A stretch of DNA of 64,000 bases from contig CALRNH020000015.1 of the NCBI GenBank assembly GCA_943369485.1, positions 11,192-75,191 on the forward strand. The letters run 5' to 3'. Both the position numbers and the translations under genes were made by a program. Numbering within the stretch: the first letter of the stretch is position 1; each line of letters opens with the position of its first letter. Below the pieces are notes generated by a model that saw only the letters and a program-made list of their open reading frames with translations, did no database searches and was not told the DNA's origin. This stretch comes from ATX-6F1 sp943369485 (GTDB taxonomy: Bacteria; Cyanobacteriota; Cyanobacteriia; PCC-6307; Cyanobiaceae). This document shows positions 1 to 8,524 of this stretch, piece by piece.

Positions 1-46
1 CGTGGAGCCACCGACTTGCACCGCCACAGTTTCCTGGGCCGGTTGC

Positions 47-559
47 TCAGTGGATCAAGCACCACTGCTGAAAATCCATGAGCAGCTGCTTGCTCACCCG
101 GGTCTTCATGCCCTTGAGCAAGCCCCCCAGCAGGGAGCCGCCGGTGGCACTCAGCACCGAGGCCGGAATCAATTTCAACAGGGGCGGCCGACTGACGGTG
201 ACCGTCAATGAGGCTTCACCTTCCAGGGCACGGCCCGAGGTCATCAACCAGGATCTCAAGCTGAGCTGGAACTCTTCAATCATCCCGAGGCCCACCAGTT
301 GAGCATCGACGGCCTCAATGGCGAGCTTCCCAGGAGTCGTTTTCGACTGAAGCTCCACCACCGGCTGGATCTGGAGCTGGAACACCTGCAGGTGGGTGAC
401 CTCGTAGCGGTAGTAGCCGGGACCGAGCGTGGTGAGTTGGAGGGGGTCGAAGAGGGCTTCGATGATCCGCCGCTCATCGGCGAGGTAATCGTTCAGCCGC
501 TCAGCCTGATCCCTCACCGGGATCACCAAGTGCTGGGAGGCGCTGAAGGTCAGGTTCAT
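47..559 (-). CDS. DUF1997 family conserved cyanobacterial protein
   Basis: About 170 residues; resembles the DUF1997 proteins that sit beside pheA in many Synechococcus genomes, and its biochemical role is unknown. The sequence is soluble-looking, with no signal peptide or membrane segment, and a central stretch rich in aromatic and beta-type residues (GPGYYRYEV, VFQLQIQPVV). I chose the ATG at 557-559, because the alternative in-frame ATG at 643 would run 32 bases into the divergent pheA gene. Only about 50 bp separate the two starts, so they probably share a divergent promoter region. Family assignment is from recalled similarity, not a search. Confidence 0.7.
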   Translation of the reverse strand: MNLTFSASQHLVIPVRDQAERLNDYLADERRIIEALFDPLQLTTLGPGYYRYEVTHLQVFQLQIQPVVELQSKTTPGKLAIEAVDAQLVGLGMIEEFQLSLRSWLMTSGRALEGEASLTVTVSRPPLLKLIPASVLSATGGSLLGGLLKGMKTRVSKQLLMDFQQWCLIH

Positions 560-611
560 CTCCTGAGGGTCGGCGCGGCATGATCCTATCGACTCAGTCC
601 TGGCCCTCCCG

Positions 612-1460
612 ATGCGCCTCGCCTTTCTCGGCCCCGTTGGCACCTATGGCGAACAGGCCGCCATGCGCCTGGCGGAGCTCAGTGGCGACGCCAACCCTGA
701 GCTTTTGCCCCAGACAGGCATCCGGGCCGTGATCCAGGCCCTGGCCAGGGGCACCTGCGACGCCGCCGTGGTGCCCGTCGAAAATTCCGTGGAGGGGGGT
801 GTCACCGCCTGTCTCGACGCCCTCTGGGAACATCCGGAACTGGCGGTGGTTCACGCCCTGGTGCTGCCCATCCGCCATGCCCTGCTCGGCAGCGGACCGA
901 TCAGTGGGATCAGCGAGGTGCTTTCCCACCCGCAGGCACTGGCTCAATGCAGCCAATGGCTGGGTGATCACCTGGGCGGGGCCCTTCAGCTCCCCACCAG
1001 TTCCACAGCCGAGGCGGCGCGGATGGTGTCCGGCAGCCGTTTCCGCGGTGCCGTGGCCTCCCTGGAGGCGGCCAAGCAGCACGGTCTGGAGGTTCTTGCG
1101 TACCCGATCAACGACGTGGCGGGCAACTGCACGCGCTTTCTGATGTTGCGCCGCGGTGAGCGGGGCCTCGATGGCCCGATGGCCAGCCTGGCCTTCTCTC
1201 TCCATGCCAACCGTCCGGGAGCGCTGCTGGAGGCCTTGGGCTGTTTCGCCCACCGCTCGCTGAACATGAGCCGGATCGAATCGCGGCCCTCCAAGCGTGA
1301 GATGGGAGAGTACATCTTCTTCGTTGATCTTGAGCCGATTGAGGGTCGTCTACCCCTGGAGCAGGCGATCGAATCGCTGCGCCCGCTCTGTCAGCACCTG
1401 GCGCTGTTCGGCGCATACCCGCTCACGAACCTCGCCGGCCCAGAGGAGGAAACAACCTGA
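612..1460 (+). CDS. pheA: Prephenate dehydratase
   Basis: Converts prephenate to phenylpyruvate in phenylalanine synthesis. The 282-residue protein has the stand-alone bacterial layout: a prephenate dehydratase domain (about residues 1-180) opening with LGPVGTYGEQAA and containing the catalytic NCTRFLML motif, then a C-terminal ACT domain with the phenylalanine-binding ESRPSKREMGEY segment, which predicts feedback inhibition by phenylalanine. No chorismate mutase domain is present. It starts divergently from the DUF1997 gene and ends 21 bp from the convergent methyltransferase gene. The tyrosine-branch partner, tyrA, lies far away at 58.2 kb. Confidence 0.95.
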   Translation: MRLAFLGPVGTYGEQAAMRLAELSGDANPELLPQTGIRAVIQALARGTCDAAVVPVENSVEGGVTACLDALWEHPELAVVHALVLPIRHALLGSGPISGISEVLSHPQALAQCSQWLGDHLGGALQLPTSSTAEAARMVSGSRFRGAVASLEAAKQHGLEVLAYPINDVAGNCTRFLMLRRGERGLDGPMASLAFSLHANRPGALLEALGCFAHRSLNMSRIESRPSKREMGEYIFFVDLEPIEGRLPLEQAIESLRPLCQHLALFGAYPLTNLAGPEEETT

Positions 1461-1481
1461 GAGGTGTTCGGAACCGGGTGC

Positions 1482-2450
1482 TCAGCCGGCCTTGCGCAGC
1501 CGGAACACCCCGAACTGCATCAATCCAGTGGCGAAGGCCCAGTGCATCAGCAGCAGAGTGGGGATTTCCCTGAGCCCTTTGAGAACCGCACCGGGACCCA
1601 GGCCCAGCACGGCGCCGGGGCGGCGCACCCCTTCGAGGATCGAATCGATCCAGGAGGGCAGGGTGGCGACGCTCCAGTCGTCGGTGCTCACGGCCGCCGG
1701 TGATCCCAGGTGGGCACTTCGCTCCAGGTGACGACGGAAGCCAGCGATGCTGGCAAATTCCGGGTGGGCCCATTGATCGAGCAGCTGGCGCAGCACCCAG
1801 CGCTCGGTGGCCGTGGTCGGTTGAAGCGCGGGGTCGCGTCGGTTCCAATCGGCCACAGCCAGGACACCGCCTGGCCTGAGCACCCTCAGCAGCTCATCGG
1901 CGTAGCGCTGCTTGTCGGCCATGTGGGGCCCCGCCTCCACGCTCCAGACCGCATCGAAGCTGTCGATGGGGAACTCGAGCTCCAGGGCATCCATCAGCTC
2001 AAATCGGCAGGAAAGCCCGCTGGGGGTGAGGGACCGGGCCCTCTCGATCTGGCCTGGGCTGATGCTGATGCCCACCACCTGGAAGCCGTAGTCGCGGGCC
2101 AGGATTCTGGCGCTGCCACCGATGCCGCAGCCCACATCCAGCAGCGTGCTGCCAGCGGGCAGTCGATCGAGGCCACTCCAGCGCACCAGGGCATGGACGA
2201 AGTCCTCCTTGGCGCGGCGAAAATCCACCCGGCGGGGCGGGTTGCCGTAGTGGCCCAGATGCACGTGCTCGCCCCAGAGGCGCTCGAGCAGTTGGTCGTC
2301 GGTCCAGCGGTCGTAAGCCTCCGCCACCGTGGCGGAGCTCTGGAACTGACGGCCGTGGCGTTGCCACAGCACCAGCACCAGCCCCAGGGCCAGGGCCAGG
2401 GCCAGCACGAGCAGCAGCATTGCCAGCAGAACCTGCCCAGGGATCGCCAA
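1482..2450 (-). CDS. SAM-dependent methyltransferase, MPBQ/MSBQ methyltransferase-like (Sll0418 type)
   Basis: Closely resembles the Synechocystis Sll0418 family, which methylates 2-methyl-6-phytyl/solanesyl-benzoquinol in tocopherol and plastoquinone synthesis. The N-terminus is one hydrophobic segment (leucine/alanine-rich, about residues 6-28), a membrane anchor typical of this family. It is followed by the class I SAM motif LLDVGCGIGGSARILA, then FDAVWSVEAGPHM and the late motif ILEGVRRPGAVLG. I keep the TTG start at 2450 because a GAGG sequence lies 8 nt upstream; ATG at 2420 is the alternative. The gene begins 9 bp after the LON-domain gene, so the two are probably cotranscribed. Substrate is inferred from family. 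Confidence 0.8.
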   Translation of the reverse strand: MAIPGQVLLAMLLLVLALALALGLVLVLWQRHGRQFQSSATVAEAYDRWTDDQLLERLWGEHVHLGHYGNPPRRVDFRRAKEDFVHALVRWSGLDRLPAGSTLLDVGCGIGGSARILARDYGFQVVGISISPGQIERARSLTPSGLSCRFELMDALELEFPIDSFDAVWSVEAGPHMADKQRYADELLRVLRPGGVLAVADWNRRDPALQPTTATERWVLRQLLDQWAHPEFASIAGFRRHLERSAHLGSPAAVSTDDWSVATLPSWIDSILEGVRRPGAVLGLGPGAVLKGLREIPTLLLMHWAFATGLMQFGVFRLRKAG

Positions 2451-2459
2451 TGGACTGCC

Positions 2460-3125
2460 TCAGTCGGGGGCGGAGTCGCCCAGATCCTTGAAGGTGTCCT
2501 TCAACACGGTGCGGGCGGCGAGCTGGCGACGGGTGCGATCGAGCAGCTCAAACTCCAACCGCAGCCGCTCACCGGTGTCGGTGATTTCCAGCAATGTCTG
2601 CTGATGGTCGGCCACGGGACCGCCCAGGTGGGAGCCGATCCAGAAGGAGAGTTCCCGTGGCAGATCGGGCAGGTCGTTGGGCAAGGGAGTGATCTTGCCG
2701 AAGAGCTTGCCGGTGAGATCAACCACATCCTGCAGGGCCTGGGTCACCTCGGTGGCGAGTTGGTGGAGATCGTCGTGGCTTTCAGCGGTTTCGTCTTCGA
2801 TCCAGCTGACCAGGGCCACCCGGAACGGCGCTTCTCGCACCACGTCGAGCACCCGAAAGCGCTGCTGGCCCAGGGTGACGATGTTGCTGCGGTCATCGTC
2901 CTGGGTCTGACACTGGAGGATCTCAGCGCAGCAGCCCACCTCGGCCATGCGCTGGGTCTGGGGATCCCATCGCACCACACCGAAACGACGATCGTTCTCA
3001 AGAACCGTGCTCAGCATCATGCGATAGCGCGGTTCGAAGATGTGGAGGGGGAGCACTTCCTGGGGGAAGAGCACCACATCCGGCAGGGGAAAAAGGGGCA
3101 ATTCCCTGACGGACAGATCGGTCAC
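2460..3125 (-). CDS. LON peptidase substrate-binding domain protein
   Basis: A 221-residue protein corresponding to the N-terminal substrate-binding domain of Lon, without AAA+ or protease domains. The opening LPLFPLPDVVLFPQEVLPLHIFEPRYR is the family signature, and GVVRWDP and VTLGQQRFRVL follow. Such short LON-domain proteins are common in cyanobacteria, where their role is undefined. The start is GTG with no obvious Shine-Dalgarno sequence. It follows rpsJ after 117 bp on the same strand, so it may be read from the str operon, and it precedes the quinone methyltransferase gene. Confidence 0.85.
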   Translation of the reverse strand: MTDLSVRELPLFPLPDVVLFPQEVLPLHIFEPRYRMMLSTVLENDRRFGVVRWDPQTQRMAEVGCCAEILQCQTQDDDRSNIVTLGQQRFRVLDVVREAPFRVALVSWIEDETAESHDDLHQLATEVTQALQDVVDLTGKLFGKITPLPNDLPDLPRELSFWIGSHLGGPVADHQQTLLEITDTGERLRLEFELLDRTRRQLAARTVLKDTFKDLGDSAPD

Positions 3126-3242
3126 GTGGTCACGCTGCGTGGCTGCAGGACAAAGGAGTTAGGCCATGAGTCAGCCGGATGGGCATCCTGACCAGGCTGT
3201 GATGCTAGGAACAATTCAGGCCTTGCAGCGCTGGAGCACGTC

Positions 3243-3563
3243 CTAGAGCTTCACTTCGATATCAACGCCGCTGGGTAGATCCAGCTTCATCAAGGCGTCA
3301 ATGGTTTTTGAGGAAGGGTTGTAGATGTCGATGATCCGCCGGTGGGTGCGGGTTTCGAAGTGCTCGCGGGAATCCTTGTCAACGTGGGGCGAGCGCAGCA
3401 CGCAATAGATCTTGCGCTTGGTGGGCAGGGGGATGGGGCCAATCGCCGTGGCGGCGGTGTGGTCCGCGGTTTCGATGATCTTTTCGCAGGAGAGATCCAG
3501 CATGCGGCGATCGAACGCCTTCAAGCGGATGCGGATTTTCTGCTGGGAGATGGAGGTGGACAT
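3243..3563 (-). CDS. rpsJ: 30S ribosomal protein S10
   Basis: S10 (106 residues) binds the 30S head and doubles as NusE in antitermination complexes. The sequence opens MSTSISQQKIRIRLKAFD and ends with the PSGVDIEVKL tail typical of cyanobacterial S10. I start at the ATG at 3561-3563; a longer in-frame extension to 3692 would be proline/arginine-rich filler overlapping a stem-loop. In cyanobacteria rpsJ follows tufA instead of leading the S10 operon, as seen here. The 149-bp gap after tufA holds a perfect 10-bp stem-loop. Confidence 0.97.
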   Translation of the reverse strand: MSTSISQQKIRIRLKAFDRRMLDLSCEKIIETADHTAATAIGPIPLPTKRKIYCVLRSPHVDKDSREHFETRTHRRIIDIYNPSSKTIDALMKLDLPSGVDIEVKL

Positions 3564-3671
3564 GGGGTTGGAGAGAAGCGCGGGGGCGGCACGGCGGCGG
3601 TGGCTGCTGAAGGGAAGGGCAGCTGCCGGTCGGCTTGGGTTGTCGAGGTGCTGGGGAGGGATCGATCGAAT

Positions 3672-3696
3672 CGGGGTGGGGTTTGACCCCACCCCG
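3672..3696 (-). other. Stem-loop between tufA and rpsJ
   Basis: A perfect 10-bp inverted repeat (arm CGGGGTGGGG) around a 5-nt loop lies about 15 bp after the tufA stop and about 110 bp before rpsJ. On the transcribed minus strand it is not followed by a T-run, so it is not a classical intrinsic terminator. It could be an mRNA 3'-end stabiliser, a processing site or a weak attenuator setting the tufA:rpsJ ratio. The structure is seen; the role is inference. Confidence 0.6.
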
Positions 3697-3712
3697 CAAG
3701 GCTAGATCAGCC

Positions 3713-4942
<1,230 letters not shown>

Positions 4943-4981
4943 GATGAAAAAGAATCGGGGGGTGGGTGTGGTTGGGAAAGA

Positions 4982-7057
4982 TCAGGAATTGCCCTGATTC
5001 TTGGAGATGATGGCTTCAGCGACGTTCCGAGGAACCTCCTCGTAGTGGCTGAACTCCATCGAGAAGATACCCCGACCCTGGGTCATGGATCGGAGCTGGG
5101 TGGCGTAGCCGAACATCTCGGCCAGGGGCACCTTGGACTGGACCTTGGACTGTCCATTGTCGATGGACTGTCCTTCGACTTGGCCGCGACGGGATGAAAG
5201 GTCGCCGATCACAGAACCGAGGTAGTCCTCGGGGATCTCGACTTCCACCTTCATCATCGGCTCAAGAAGTACGGGATTGCACTTCTTGACGCCGTCTTTG
5301 AAGGCCAGGGATCCGGCGATCTTGAACGCCATCTCCGAAGAGTCCACATCGTGGTAGGAACCGTCCACCATGGTGACCTTGATATCGATCATCGGGAAAC
5401 CCGCGATCACGCCGGATTCGCAGGTTTCCTTCATGCCGTTTTCGGCAGGTCCGATGTACTCCTTGGGCACGATGCCGCCAACGATCTTGTTGACGAAGAC
5501 AAACCCTGAACCGGGTTCCCCTGGCCCCATCTCGATCACCACATGGCCGTACTGGCCTTTGCCTCCGGTCTGGCGGGCGAACTTCCCCTCACCTTTGGCG
5601 CTGCCGCGGATGGTCTCCCGATAGGACACCTGGGGGGCGCCGATGTTGGCCTCCACCTTGAACTCCCGCAGCATGCGGTCCACGAGAATCTCCAGGTGCA
5701 GTTCTCCCATGCCGGCGATCACCGTCTGACTGGTCTCCGGGTTGGTGGAGACCCGGAAGGTGGGATCCTCTTCGGCCAAAGACTGGAGCGCTTTGGAGAG
5801 CTTTTCCATGTCGCCCTTGGTCTTGGGCTCCACCGCAACAGAAATCACTGGTTCGGGGATGAACAGCGATTCAAGGATGATCGGATCGGTTTCCACACAG
5901 AGGGTGTCTCCTGTGGTGGTGTCCTTGAGACCGAGGACAGCACCGAGGTCGCCGGCGCGCAGTTCGTCGACTTCCTCGCGATCATCGGCCTTGAGCAGGA
6001 TCAGACGAGAGATGCGCTCTTTTTTGTCCTTGGTGGAGTTCAAGACATAGCTGCCCTTCTGCAGCACACCGCTGTAGATGCGCACGAAGGTGAGCTTGCC
6101 GTAGGGGTCGGCCATCACCTTGAAGGCAAGGCCGCTGAACGGCGCGCTGTCGTCGCAGGGACGGTTGGATTCGGTGCCGTCGGGGAGCAGGCCTGTGATC
6201 GGCGGCACGTCGACTGGGGCCGGAAGGTAGTCGACCACGGCATCGAGCATCAGCTGAACACCTTTGTTCTTGAAGGCTGAGCCGCAGAGGATCGGTACCA
6301 AGCCATGCTTGACGACACCGATGCGAATGCCTTTGATCAGCTGCTCATCGGTGAGTTCGCCGTTCTCCAAGAACGCGTCAATCAGCTCCTCATCGGTTTC
6401 GGCCACGACCTCCATCAGGTGGTTACGCCATTTGGCGGCTTCCTCCTTCATGTCGTCGGGGATCTCCGATTCGATGATGTCGGTGCCGAGATCATTGGTG
6501 TAGATGATCGCCTTCTGGCTCACCAGATCGATGATGCCCTTGAGATCGCCTTCGGCGCCGATCGGCAGCTGGATTGGGGCGCCTTTGGCTTTGAGGCGGT
6601 CCTTGATCTGTTCGACAACCTTGAGGAAATTGGCACCGGTGCGGTCCATCTTGTTGACGAACACGATGCGAGGCACGTTGTAACGATCCGCCTGGCGCCA
6701 AACCGTTTCCGACTGCGGTTGAACACCACCGACGGCGCAGAAGACAGCGACAACCCCATCAAGCACCCGCATCGAGCGCTCCACCTCGATGGTGAAGTCG
6801 ACGTGACCGGGGGTGTCGATGATGTTGATGCGGTGGTCCTTCCAGCTGGTGGAAATGGCCGCAGCGGTGATCGTGATGCCGCGTTCGCGCTCCTGTTCCA
6901 TCCAGTCGGTGACGGCGGCGCCATCGTGCACCTCCCCCATCTTGTGGACCACACCCGAATAGAACAGAATCCGCTCGGTCGTGGTGGTTTTACCCGCGTC
7001 AATATGGGCGGCAATACCGATATTTCTGACGCGTTCCAGGGGAAAGGCGCGGGCCAC
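4982..7057 (-). CDS. fusA: Elongation factor G
   Basis: Translocation GTPase, 691 residues, the normal full length. The G1 motif AHIDAGKTTTTERILFY, DTPGHVDFT and NKMDR are intact, and domains II-V follow, including GMGELHLEILVDRM and the C-terminal MFGYATQLRSMTQGRG segment. The start codon is GTG at 7055-7057, giving MARAFPLERVRN. It lies in the str operon between rpsG and tufA; the 98-bp gap from rpsG contains a 9-bp perfect stem-loop. Confidence 0.98.
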   Translation of the reverse strand: MARAFPLERVRNIGIAAHIDAGKTTTTERILFYSGVVHKMGEVHDGAAVTDWMEQERERGITITAAAISTSWKDHRINIIDTPGHVDFTIEVERSMRVLDGVVAVFCAVGGVQPQSETVWRQADRYNVPRIVFVNKMDRTGANFLKVVEQIKDRLKAKGAPIQLPIGAEGDLKGIIDLVSQKAIIYTNDLGTDIIESEIPDDMKEEAAKWRNHLMEVVAETDEELIDAFLENGELTDEQLIKGIRIGVVKHGLVPILCGSAFKNKGVQLMLDAVVDYLPAPVDVPPITGLLPDGTESNRPCDDSAPFSGLAFKVMADPYGKLTFVRIYSGVLQKGSYVLNSTKDKKERISRLILLKADDREEVDELRAGDLGAVLGLKDTTTGDTLCVETDPIILESLFIPEPVISVAVEPKTKGDMEKLSKALQSLAEEDPTFRVSTNPETSQTVIAGMGELHLEILVDRMLREFKVEANIGAPQVSYRETIRGSAKGEGKFARQTGGKGQYGHVVIEMGPGEPGSGFVFVNKIVGGIVPKEYIGPAENGMKETCESGVIAGFPMIDIKVTMVDGSYHDVDSSEMAFKIAGSLAFKDGVKKCNPVLLEPMMKVEVEIPEDYLGSVIGDLSSRRGQVEGQSIDNGQSKVQSKVPLAEMFGYATQLRSMTQGRGIFSMEFSHYEEVPRNVAEAIISKNQGNS

Positions 7058-7122
7058 GGGGAGCTTCTCCGAAGGTTGTCAACTAAAAATGCGGAATCGA
7101 CTCTACAGGGCAGCCCTGCAGA

Positions 7123-7147
7123 GGCCGGATCCTCGCTTGATCCGGCC
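7123..7147 (-). other. Stem-loop between rpsG and fusA
   Basis: A perfect 9-bp inverted repeat (arms GGCCGGATC and GATCCGGCC) with a 7-nt loop lies directly after the rpsG stop codon and about 65 bp before fusA. No T-run follows it on the transcribed strand. A second, weaker CAGGG/CCCTG hairpin is next to it. It probably affects mRNA processing or partial termination between the small ribosomal cistrons and the elongation-factor cistrons; this is inference. Confidence 0.55.
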
Positions 7148-7155
7148 GGTTGCGC

Positions 7156-7626
7156 TCAGTAGCGGTAGTGGGCGAAAGCCTTGTTGGCTTCTGCCATCTT
7201 GTGGGTTTCTTCGCGCTTGCGGACGGCGTTGCCGGCCTCGTTGGCCGCATCCATCAGCTCTCCGGCCAGTTTCTGGGCCATCGAGCGACCGTTGCGGGCG
7301 CGGGAGAAGTTCACCAGCCAGCGCAGGGCCATGGCCGTGCCCCGCTCCTGGCGGACCTCCATCGGTACCTGATAGGTGGCACCACCCACCCGGCGGGCGC
7401 GCACTTCCACCAGCGGGGTGGCGTTGCGCACGGCGGTTTCGAACAGCTCGAGCGGGTCCGAACCGGTGCGGTCGTTGATCATGCCGAAGGCGTCGGAAAG
7501 GATCCGCTGGGCCGTGGACTTCTTGCCGTGCTTCATCAGCCGGGCCACGATCATCGAGGCCAGGCGGCTGTTGAACTGCGGATCCGGGAGAACCGGGCGC
7601 TTTTCGGCGGCATTGCGGCGGGACAT
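7156..7626 (-). CDS. rpsG: 30S ribosomal protein S7
   Basis: S7 (156 residues) nucleates assembly of the 30S head and contacts the E-site tRNA. The sequence starts MSRRNAAEKRPVLPDPQFNS and contains the conserved ARRVGGATYQVPMEVR segment and the C-terminal helix NKAFAHYRY. Length is normal. It is second in the str operon after rpsL, with a 64-bp gap. Confidence 0.97.
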   Translation of the reverse strand: MSRRNAAEKRPVLPDPQFNSRLASMIVARLMKHGKKSTAQRILSDAFGMINDRTGSDPLELFETAVRNATPLVEVRARRVGGATYQVPMEVRQERGTAMALRWLVNFSRARNGRSMAQKLAGELMDAANEAGNAVRKREETHKMAEANKAFAHYRY

Positions 7627-7690
7627 AAACCTGGAAGCAGGGAGTCAGAAACGGGTGAGAGGTAAATGCTGGGAACGGTTCAGACCGGAC

Positions 7691-8065
<375 letters not shown>

Positions 8066-8081
8066 CGAGGGCCGGAGTGGG

Positions 8082-8097
8082 GGTCGGACGTCCGACC
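8082..8097. promoter_or_regulatory. Perfect 16-bp palindrome in the rpsL leader
   Basis: GGTCGGACGTCCGACC is a perfect 16-bp inverted repeat, 17 nt upstream of the rpsL start. As DNA it could be a dimeric operator; as RNA it would form a 6-bp stem with an ACGT loop just ahead of the ribosome binding region. The position suits regulation of str operon translation or transcription, but no known operator matches and the function is unproven. Confidence 0.4.
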
Positions 8098-8116
8098 GTT
8101 TCGACAATCCGCCACC

Positions 8117-8473
8117 TTACTTTGTCGCCGTCCCTCCCTCCCCTGATCGGCTGAAGGAGGCACCGCAGACGCAGCAACGCACCCCGTCCCCTGGACGGAT
8201 CAGAAAGCCGCCGCCGCTGAGATCGCCTCGGTAGTCGAGATTCAGGCCGCTCAGCCGCGCCAGTTGATCGGCAGGGGCGTGGAGCGTGATCCCATCGGCA
8301 CGGGCCACGGGTACCCCGGCCAGATGGCCGGGGCGAACGCGCACCACCCAGCGCTCACAGCTGCCTTCCACCAGATCAAGGTGCATCACGCCAGGAGTGC
8401 CGGCCACAGCCGCCTGACGCCCAAGCTCGGCGGCGGCCGCCGCGCTCAGGCGCAGACTCTGACCCTTGGGCAT
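8117..8473 (-). CDS. IscA/HesB-like iron-sulfur assembly family protein
   Basis: 118 residues with the A-type scaffold pattern: a lone Cys39 in EGSCERW where GGCSG normally stands, the LDYRGDLSGGGFLI strand-turn typical of IscA/HesB, and the C-terminal CVCG (Cys101, Cys103, with an extra Cys100) followed by ASFS. These would be the three cluster ligands. The first motif is divergent, so it may be a specialised relative and not a general carrier. It lies 51 bp upstream of rpsL on the same strand and may be the promoter-proximal gene of that transcript. Family call is by motif only. Confidence 0.65.
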   Translation of the reverse strand: MPKGQSLRLSAAAAAELGRQAAVAGTPGVMHLDLVEGSCERWVVRVRPGHLAGVPVARADGITLHAPADQLARLSGLNLDYRGDLSGGGFLIRPGDGVRCCVCGASFSRSGEGGTATK

Positions 8474-8524
8474 GGTGGCATTGGCGCAATCGCCCCATTC
8501 TGACGGGCGGTGCCGTCTCGGTTC

